A stretch of 12,282 nt of DNA from Lachnospiraceae bacterium UBA3692 (lineage in GTDB: Bacteria > Bacillota > Clostridia > Lachnospirales > Lachnospiraceae), in assembly GCA_002372815.1 (NCBI GenBank), contig DFIR01000104.1, positions 44,069-56,350 on the forward strand, in the 5' to 3' direction. Shown here in pieces: positions 7,721 to 12,282 of this stretch (position 1 is the stretch's first letter; every line of letters begins with the position of its first letter). The notes below the pieces were generated by a model. It made no database searches and had not been told where the DNA came from. It was given only the letters and a program-made list of their open reading frames with translations. The position numbers and the translations under genes are program-made.

Positions 7721-8016
7721 CTTTGCCGGCATGTTTGCCGGAGGCTGAAAATAAACATCACCGCAAAGGTATTCTCCTATTTCTTTGCCGGCATGTTTGC
7801 CGGAGGCTGAAAATAAACATCACCGCAAAGGTATTCTTCTATTTCTTTGCCGGCATATTTGTCAGAGGCCGAAAATAAACATCACCGCAAAGATATTCTT
7901 CTTTTTCTTTGCCAGCGTGTTTGCCAAAGGCCGGAAATAAACATCACCGCAAAGGTATTCTTCTTTTCCTTTGTCAGTGTATTTATCAGAGGCCGGAAAT
8001 AAACATCACCGCAAAG
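7721..8016. repeat. Five-copy tandem array, 62-bp period, hairpin-forming units
   Basis: Units begin at 7721, 7783, 7845, 7907 and 7969, each opening CTTTGYC; the last lacks its 14-bp tail and ends at 8016, next to the following terminator. The right part of the unit, ATAAACATCACCGCAAAG, is identical in all five copies, while the left part varies. The 14-bp tails are pyrimidine-rich (for example GTATTCTTCTATTT). Units 1 and 2 differ by one base in the tail; units 3-5 are progressively more diverged. Each unit can fold: CTTTGC pairs with GCAAAG and ATGTTT with AAACAT, around a small GCC/GGC tip. 62 is not a multiple of three, so no long frame is kept, and no gene is visible from 7712 to 8088. 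The array fills the convergent gap between two terminators. Unlike CRISPR, there are no unique spacers. Function unknown. Confidence 0.93.
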
Positions 8017-8051
8017 AAGAAAGAAAAAGAGCCGCCGGCCCACGGGCCGGC
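8017..8051 (-). terminator. Intrinsic terminator of the beta-helix lipoprotein gene
   Basis: GCCGGCCC (8034-8041) and GGGCCGGC (8044-8051) form a very GC-rich 8-bp stem about 38 bp after the stop at 8089. On the minus strand it is followed, after GGCTC, by TTTTTCTTTCTTC. The T-run is offset a few bases from the stem. It abuts the last unit of the tandem array. Confidence 0.75.
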
Positions 8052-8088
8052 AGTTCTTTTCATATATCTGATCTTCAAAAGAAGCTTC

Positions 8089-9690
8089 TCAAAGCATCTC
8101 CGCCTCATAGCTGTCCCAGCTGTCAGTCGCCGCCGCGCCGGACAGATCAACTTCCGTGGAGTAAGTGCTGACAGTGATGGTATAGGTGCTGTCGCCCTGC
8201 ACATAGACCGTTCCATCCGTTCCCTTGATGGTCACAGTCCTGCCTTCGGCATCCCGGATCGTGCCGGCGCAGCAGAGGGAAGTGAGGGTGCTGTCGCCCG
8301 TCACGGTCCATGTGCTGTCGCTGCTGATGTAGAATGCACAGTATCCGTCGCCGCCGTCGCCGGCGTTGGTTTCGTCATCGAGGACCGCACCGGTGAGCGA
8401 GCTGCCGTCGGTCATGTAGAAGTCCAGCTGGCTGATGCTGTCCCAGATCACGTCGCCTTCCATCTCCTGGTCGATCGCTGTGAAAAGGCAGTCCGCGCCG
8501 TTCTGGCCGGCGGTGCCCCAGCCGCGCTGGTTGGCGTTGCCGGTCGCCTTCAGGAAGAAATCATTCTCTTCTGCATAGGTGATGTCCACATCCTGCAGGA
8601 TGAAGGTGGATTCCGTATTGGTTGTGTAGAACATGCCGCCGTTCTGCGCGGTGAGCGAGCCGTCGATCATCTCAAAAGTGCTGTTGCCGACTTCGGAGTC
8701 GCCGGACATGCTCTGGTAGAGGATCACGTTCCAGGTGCAGTCGTTCTGCGCGTCATCGGGCATGCTGCCGGTCAGGTCGCAGTCAAACAGTCGGATGCTG
8801 TTGCGTCCCTCGATGCAGATGGCCTCGGAAGCGGTCGCCGTCAGGTCCGCGTCGTGCACGGTGATATCGGCCGTCGAGTAGATCGCCGGTGAGCCGGAGC
8901 CGTTGGAAGTGTAGCTGCCGCCGTCGACCACCATCGTGCCGCCGCCGCGGTCACTGCGGATCGCCGCGCTGGAGCCGCCGTCCGTCTCCGCTGTCACATC
9001 CTCCGCATACAGTGTCCCGCCGCCCGCCACATGGATGCCTCCGGACGTTCCCTGGGAGGTGGAGATCACGGTGTTTTGCACATAAGCAGTGCCGTCTCCG
9101 TAGGCGAAGACACCCGCCCCGCCGGCCGCATCCGTCGTGATCGTGCTGTCAGAGACCGTCACCGTTCCGTCCGTCACGAGCACTGCAGCACCAACACCGT
9201 AAAAACTTGCGTTGTCCCCACCGGTACTGTCAGAGGACTGCCGGCTGATCTCCATGCCGGTCAGCGTCACATCCGCCCCGCTGTCTACGAGCACGGCGTT
9301 CTCGTCGGTGCCGGTGGAGGCGATCGTTTTGCCGGATTCTTCCGTGTCGGAGGAATATGCCACCGCGGCATCATAGCTGTCAGGTGCGGACTGTGAACCG
9401 GAAGCGCCTCCGGGTGCTCCTCCGGGCGCTCCGCCGGGGGCACCGTCAGGTCTCCCGCCGTCCGGGGCACCGTCAGGCTTCTCGCTGCCTGGCATGCTGC
9501 CCGGCTTCCCGCCGTCAGGAGTTCCGTCTGGCTTCCCGATGTCTTCTTCTGCACTGTCCGAAGCCCCGGCCTCTGCGGAAGTCTCCGCGGAAGCCACGGT
9601 GCTGTCCGCCGCGGTCTGCGCGCAGCCCGTGGCTGCCAGCGAGATGCTCAGTGCGATACCCATCATCATTGCGATATATTTCTTCTTCAT
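8089..9690 (-). CDS. Secreted lipoprotein with Pro/Gly linker and right-handed beta-helix
   Basis: The gene encodes 533 residues from the ATG at 9690, with AAAGGA seven bases upstream. A lipoprotein signal peptide (MKKKY, hydrophobic core, LAATGC) puts the lipid-anchored cysteine at C23. Residues ~24-50 are Ala/Ser/Glu-rich; 53-99 are a Pro-Asp-Gly and Gly-Ala-Pro repeat linker. From ~105 to the end come short repeated strands, rich in Thr, Ser, Asp and Gly, such as AVLVDSGADVTLTGMEIS, TVTVSDSTITT and DITVHDADLTATAS, the pattern of a parallel beta-helix with about 15-20 turns. The protein is strongly acidic. Beta-helix proteins of this kind bind or cleave polysaccharides or act as adhesins. 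I see no pectate-lyase or other catalytic signature, so a surface binding or adhesive role is inferred only. The gene is monocistronic, with its own terminator, and is divergent from the LTA-synthase-like gene. Confidence 0.88.
   Translation of the reverse strand: MKKKYIAMMMGIALSISLAATGCAQTAADSTVASAETSAEAGASDSAEEDIGKPDGTPDGGKPGSMPGSEKPDGAPDGGRPDGAPGGAPGGAPGGASGSQSAPDSYDAAVAYSSDTEESGKTIASTGTDENAVLVDSGADVTLTGMEISRQSSDSTGGDNASFYGVGAAVLVTDGTVTVSDSTITTDAAGGAGVFAYGDGTAYVQNTVISTSQGTSGGIHVAGGGTLYAEDVTAETDGGSSAAIRSDRGGGTMVVDGGSYTSNGSGSPAIYSTADITVHDADLTATASEAICIEGRNSIRLFDCDLTGSMPDDAQNDCTWNVILYQSMSGDSEVGNSTFEMIDGSLTAQNGGMFYTTNTESTFILQDVDITYAEENDFFLKATGNANQRGWGTAGQNGADCLFTAIDQEMEGDVIWDSISQLDFYMTDGSSLTGAVLDDETNAGDGGDGYCAFYISSDSTWTVTGDSTLTSLCCAGTIRDAEGRTVTIKGTDGTVYVQGDSTYTITVSTYSTEVDLSGAAATDSWDSYEAEML
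9394..9534 (-). repeat. Low-complexity KPDG/GAPGG linker-coding repeat
   Basis: This stretch encodes residues 53-99 of the lipoprotein. Imperfect K/R-P-D-G and P-D-G-G units are followed by three GAPG units in a row. The DNA is a degenerate 9- to 12-bp tandem repeat and could expand or contract by slippage without shifting the frame. It probably spans the cell wall between the lipid anchor and the beta-helix. Confidence 0.75.
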
Positions 9691-9742
9691 GATCGTGTCC
9701 TTTCTTTGATGTGGAAGAGTGTTTTTTTGTTTCGATGAGCTG

Positions 9743-9774
9743 AGTATAGGCGGCGAACCTTATCTGAAACTAAG
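9743..9774 (-). promoter_or_regulatory. Probable activator-dependent promoter of the lipoprotein gene
   Basis: On the minus strand a -10-like TATACT (9748-9743) has no recognisable -35. At that place stand two half-sites, CTTAG (9774-9770) and ATAAG (9763-9759), exactly 11 bp apart. Such an 11-bp direct repeat ending about 10 bp upstream of the -10 is the layout used by OmpR/PhoB-family response regulators. No regulator gene is in the window. The leader is about 45 nt. Confidence 0.4.
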
Positions 9775-9795
9775 AAACGGCCGAAACCGAGAAAA
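9766..9795. repeat. Four GAAAC-type direct repeats between the divergent genes
   Basis: GAAAC occurs at 9766, 9774 and 9783, with a GAAAA variant at 9791, giving steps of 8, 9 and 8 bp. The first two overlap the OmpR-like half-sites of the lipoprotein promoter. They may be further regulator contacts or chance in a short A-rich stretch. Confidence 0.35.
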
Positions 9796-9826
9796 TTCGT
9801 TGTAATCGGCCTGTCCTGTGTTAAAA

Positions 9827-9859
9827 TTGCAAGGTAGTTCTACCAAATATAAGTATAGT
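9827..9859 (+). promoter_or_regulatory. Tentative promoter/operator of the LTA-synthase-like gene
   Basis: TTGCAA (9827-9832) resembles a -35. Possible -10 boxes are TATAAG (9848-9853, 15-bp spacer) and TATAGT (9854-9859, 21-bp spacer); neither spacing is ideal. A palindrome, GGTAG-TT-CTACC (9833-9844), lies directly between the elements. A palindrome inside an off-length spacer recalls MerR-type control, but this is inference from spacing alone. Confidence 0.3.
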
Positions 9860-9870
9860 TGTATGCGCAG

Positions 9871-9884
9871 GGCCGGATCCGGCC
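9871..9884 (+). other. Perfect GC palindrome in the leader of the LTA-synthase-like gene
   Basis: GGCCGGATCCGGCC is a perfect 14-bp palindrome 15 bp before the start codon and 8 bp before the CAGGGA ribosome site. As RNA it can form a 5-bp all-GC stem with a GATC loop. Confidence 0.4.
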
Positions 9885-9899
9885 GCAGATCAGGGAAAT

Positions 9900-12282
9900 A
9901 TGGGGAATAAGAAAGAGACAAACAGGGCAACTGGGGATAAGAAAGAGAAGAAGCAGGCGCACCCGATCCGTCGGGCGCTCGGATGGTTCTTTACGCTGCC
10001 GCTGCCCGTGGCGCTGGGACTCTTCCTGTGGCTGGGCAAGAGATGGGTCTTCTCCCTCTGGGCGGAGCTGGATGTCAATGAAGTCATCTATCAGCTGAAC
10101 GCACCGCTGGAGGGGACCGGCAACGGGATGATCGGGAGTTTCATCATTTCGGACGTGGTCCCGACGATCATCGTGACCATCGCGGTCTCGATCCTGCTGT
10201 TCCTGCTGAAGACGCGCCTGAAAGGGGAAGGGAAGACCTGGTACAAGACGATCCGTGTGATCGTGCCGCTGCTGGGACTCGCCCTGTTCGCGTATTCCTT
10301 CCACGGATTCTGGGTCAGGATGGACGTCGGCGGCTACATCGCCGACCAGATGAACACGTCCACCTTCATCGAGGACTATTACGTGGCCCCGGCCGACGCG
10401 CAGCTGACTTTTCCTGAGAAGAAGCGCAACCTGATCATGATCTACCTGGAGTCGATGGAGGTCACGTATGCGGATCCGGAGCACGGGGGAGCTTTTCCGC
10501 AGAATGCCATTCCGGAGCTCACGGCCCTCGCCGAAGAGAACGAGGACTTCTCCGGCAGCGACGACACGCTGAACGGCGGGCGGGTCCTGCCCGGGACCGG
10601 CTTCACGATGGGCGCGATGTTCGGCATCTCCACCGGCCTCCCGCTGAAGACGGATGTGAAGGGGATCACCAAGGATTTTGTCAAGGAGAATAACCTGTTC
10701 GAGGGCAACGACATGTCCACACAGGAACACTTCTATGACAAAGTCGACGCCATCGGCGACGTCCTGGCGGCAGAAGGCTACAACCAGATCTTCCTGCTCG
10801 GCTCCAACGCCTCCTTCGGCGGCAGGCGGCTCTTCTTCAACATTCACGGCGACTACGCCATCCGCGACTACAACTACGCGAAGCAGAACGGCTGGATCGA
10901 TCCCGACTACTCCGTCTTCTGGGGCTACGAGGACGAGAAGCTCTTCGAATACGCGCGCAACCTCCTGCTGGATCCGGAGATGGGCAGGGAGCCCTTCAAC
11001 CTGACCCTCCTGACCGTCGACACGCACTTCGAGGACGGCTATGTCTGCCGTCTGTGCGGCAATGAGTTCGGCGACAACCAGTACGCCAACGTCATGGCCT
11101 GCTCCAGCCGCCAGGTGGCGGAATTCGTGGAGTGGTGTCAGCAGCAGGATTTCTACGAGAACACCACGATCGTGATCACCGGCGACCACACCACGATGGA
11201 CCACGATTTCTGCGAGAACGTGCCGGAGGACTATCTCCGCCGCACCTATACCTCCATCATCAACGCCGCGAAGACCCCTGCGGATCCCGCCCGGCGCAGA
11301 GATTACTCCACTCTGGATATTTTTCCCACCGCTCTCTCCGCCATGGGCGTGGAGATTCCGGGCGGCCGCCTCGGCCTGGGCACCGACCTCTTCTCCTCCA
11401 CGGATACCCTGATCGAAGAGCTCGGCTCCGACTATGTCTACACGGAGATCCGCCGCCGGAGTTCCTTCATGGAGAGTCTCTCCGACATCGACCTCTTCGG
11501 CGCCGCAAAGGACAAGAAAGGCATCAACCCCGTCGGCACCCTCTCCCTGACCGGGATCGACGACGCGGGCAATGCCACTTTCCTGCTGAATGATATTAAG
11601 GATCTGAATGCGAACATCAAGTCGGCCACCCTGGAGCTCTACCTCACGGCGTCTGCGGATCCGGAGAATCCGGACATCCTGTCCTCCGTCGAGATGACCC
11701 CCGTATCCGACAAAGTCTACACCGCCACCGTCCCGCTCGACGGCCACGCTCTCGGGGACCTCTCCGTCCGCGCCTCCATCGTCGCCAAGACCGGCGGCAC
11801 CGCGAAACTGGCAGACAAGCACGACCTCCGCTTCATCGTGACCGATCCGCACATCTACCTCCGGGAAGTCCTTGGGCTCCTGGAAGACGGCAATCACTCG
11901 CTGCTCCTCAGCGTCCGCGGCGACGCCTCGGATGCCCTGTCCGACCAGCTCCGTGAGGACCTCCACGCGCTCGGCCTGCAGGAAGAACTGACGAGCGGCT
12001 GCAGCTACTACGCGATGATCAGCGGCGACCAGATCATCGAGAACTACAGCCCTTCCGAGAAAATCTCCGAAACCACCGCCCTCCCCGACGGTGCGGAGCT
12101 GCTCCTGATCAGCGCCGGCACCAGCTCCGGTGACACCGCCACCATCAAGCTCGACGGCCACCACCGCTCCCTCAACAAGCAAGGCATCAACATCGTCCTC
12201 TACGATCACTCCCAGAGCCAGCTCCTGGACCAGGTCAGCTTCAACACCCACGAGCTCCTCTCCGACGGCACTTATAAGTGCA
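9900..12282 (+). CDS. LTA synthase/phosphoglycerol transferase-like membrane sulfatase with C-terminal ILEI-like extension, 3' truncated
   Basis: The frame is open from the ATG at 9900 (CAGGGA just upstream) to the window edge, 794 codons. Membrane segments lie near residues 29-47, 81-103 and 118-135. The extracellular alkaline-phosphatase-fold domain spans ~176-495. Its active-site features are E184 in IYLESME, the likely nucleophile T236 in PGTGFTMGAMF, D374/H376 in LTVDTHF, and D429/H430 in ITGDHTTMD. The PGTGxT and VDTHFEDGYVC motifs place it with the MdoB/OpgB-like branch of the LtaS superfamily, which moves glycerol-phosphate from phosphatidylglycerol onto an acceptor. Classical LtaS has five membrane helices; only three are seen here. 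Residues ~555-650 look like an Ig-type beta-domain. Residues ~652-794 resemble the ILEI/FAM3 domain (EDGNHSLLLSVRGDAS, then KQGINIVLYD and VSFNTHEL). Acceptor (teichoic acid, glycan or capsule) unknown. The last residues and stop are missing. Confidence 0.9.
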   Translation, partial: MGNKKETNRATGDKKEKKQAHPIRRALGWFFTLPLPVALGLFLWLGKRWVFSLWAELDVNEVIYQLNAPLEGTGNGMIGSFIISDVVPTIIVTIAVSILLFLLKTRLKGEGKTWYKTIRVIVPLLGLALFAYSFHGFWVRMDVGGYIADQMNTSTFIEDYYVAPADAQLTFPEKKRNLIMIYLESMEVTYADPEHGGAFPQNAIPELTALAEENEDFSGSDDTLNGGRVLPGTGFTMGAMFGISTGLPLKTDVKGITKDFVKENNLFEGNDMSTQEHFYDKVDAIGDVLAAEGYNQIFLLGSNASFGGRRLFFNIHGDYAIRDYNYAKQNGWIDPDYSVFWGYEDEKLFEYARNLLLDPEMGREPFNLTLLTVDTHFEDGYVCRLCGNEFGDNQYANVMACSSRQVAEFVEWCQQQDFYENTTIVITGDHTTMDHDFCENVPEDYLRRTYTSIINAAKTPADPARRRDYSTLDIFPTALSAMGVEIPGGRLGLGTDLFSSTDTLIEELGSDYVYTEIRRRSSFMESLSDIDLFGAAKDKKGINPVGTLSLTGIDDAGNATFLLNDIKDLNANIKSATLELYLTASADPENPDILSSVEMTPVSDKVYTATVPLDGHALGDLSVRASIVAKTGGTAKLADKHDLRFIVTDPHIYLREVLGLLEDGNHSLLLSVRGDASDALSDQLREDLHALGLQEELTSGCSYYAMISGDQIIENYSPSEKISETTALPDGAELLLISAGTSSGDTATIKLDGHHRSLNKQGINIVLYDHSQSQLLDQVSFNTHELLSDGTYKC

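Noticed and set aside
6428..7732. 434-codon minus-strand frame opposite feoAB
   Set aside because: Its D/E/G/Q-rich translation is the mirror of a membrane-protein gene; feoAB is unambiguous on the plus strand.
7721..8016. CRISPR array
   Set aside because: Whole 62-bp units are repeated, including the short 14-bp tails; there are no unique spacers of 25-40 bp and no cas genes nearby.
7721..8016. Chain of tiny minus-strand peptides, each unit giving ATG to TGATG with 20 codons
   Set aside because: The 62-bp period does produce stop-start overlaps, but units 3 and 5 have a TGA at codon 7, unit 1 ends early at the array edge, and no well-spaced ribosome site precedes the ATGs. A repeat-length coincidence is more likely.
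7909..8892. 327-codon plus-strand frame starting in the tandem array
   Set aside because: It crosses the array in a frame that other units do not keep, runs through a terminator and is antisense to the lipoprotein gene; no ribosome site.
9840..12251. 803-codon open frame on the minus strand
   Set aside because: It is antisense to the LTA-synthase-like gene, whose plus-strand frame carries all the sulfatase motifs; its translation is low-complexity V/G/E-rich text with no recognisable domain, as expected opposite GC-rich third positions.

Overview
The window is GC-rich, densely coding bacterial DNA. The gene families (fused FeoA-FeoB, VanY-type M15 peptidase, MATE exporter, LTA-synthase-like sulfatase, GH13 enzymes, a Pro/Gly-linked beta-helix lipoprotein), the Shine-Dalgarno sites and the sigma-A-like promoters all point to a Bacillota member. 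A GC-rich gut-type Clostridia, probably Lachnospiraceae, is my best guess; there is no rRNA or other marker to settle it. Several very long antisense frames are a by-product of the GC-rich third codon positions.

Left block (1-5043, minus strand). A probable three-gene operon runs MATE exporter -> membrane-anchored D,D-carboxypeptidase (vanY-like) -> GH13 alpha-glucan hydrolase. It ends at a stem-loop terminator (539-588). The next gene, a GH13 subfamily-4 (amylosucrase-like) enzyme, has its own promoter interleaved with that terminator and a CcpA/LacI-type operator over its start site; it runs off the left edge. The two GH13 genes suggest uptake-linked use of starch-, maltodextrin- or sucrose-like sugars under carbon control. 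The exporter and peptidase are cell-envelope functions.

Middle (5044-7711). A 253-bp divergent intergenic region carries the MATE promoter on one strand and, on the other, a DtxR/IdeR-like palindrome, a TTGACA/GATAAT promoter and a leader with two small hairpins ahead of a fused feoA-feoB ferrous-iron transporter gene. That gene ends at a strong intrinsic terminator.

Repeat region (7712-8088). Between two convergent genes, and bracketed by their terminators, lies a five-copy tandem array with an exact 62-bp period. Each unit can fold into a hairpin, one half of the unit is strongly conserved, and the copies diverge more toward the right. I cannot assign it to a known element; it is the least explained structure here.

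Right block (8089-12282). A minus-strand gene encodes an acidic beta-helix surface lipoprotein. It is divergent from a plus-strand gene for an LTA-synthase/phosphoglycerol-transferase-like membrane sulfatase, which is cut by the right edge. Their shared 209-bp region holds a promoter with an OmpR/PhoB-like direct repeat in place of a -35 box, a GGTAG/CTACC palindrome and a perfect GC palindrome in the sulfatase leader. The sulfatase has an unusual C-terminal extension: an Ig-like segment followed by a segment resembling the ILEI/FAM3 domain with its two halves apparently in swapped order.
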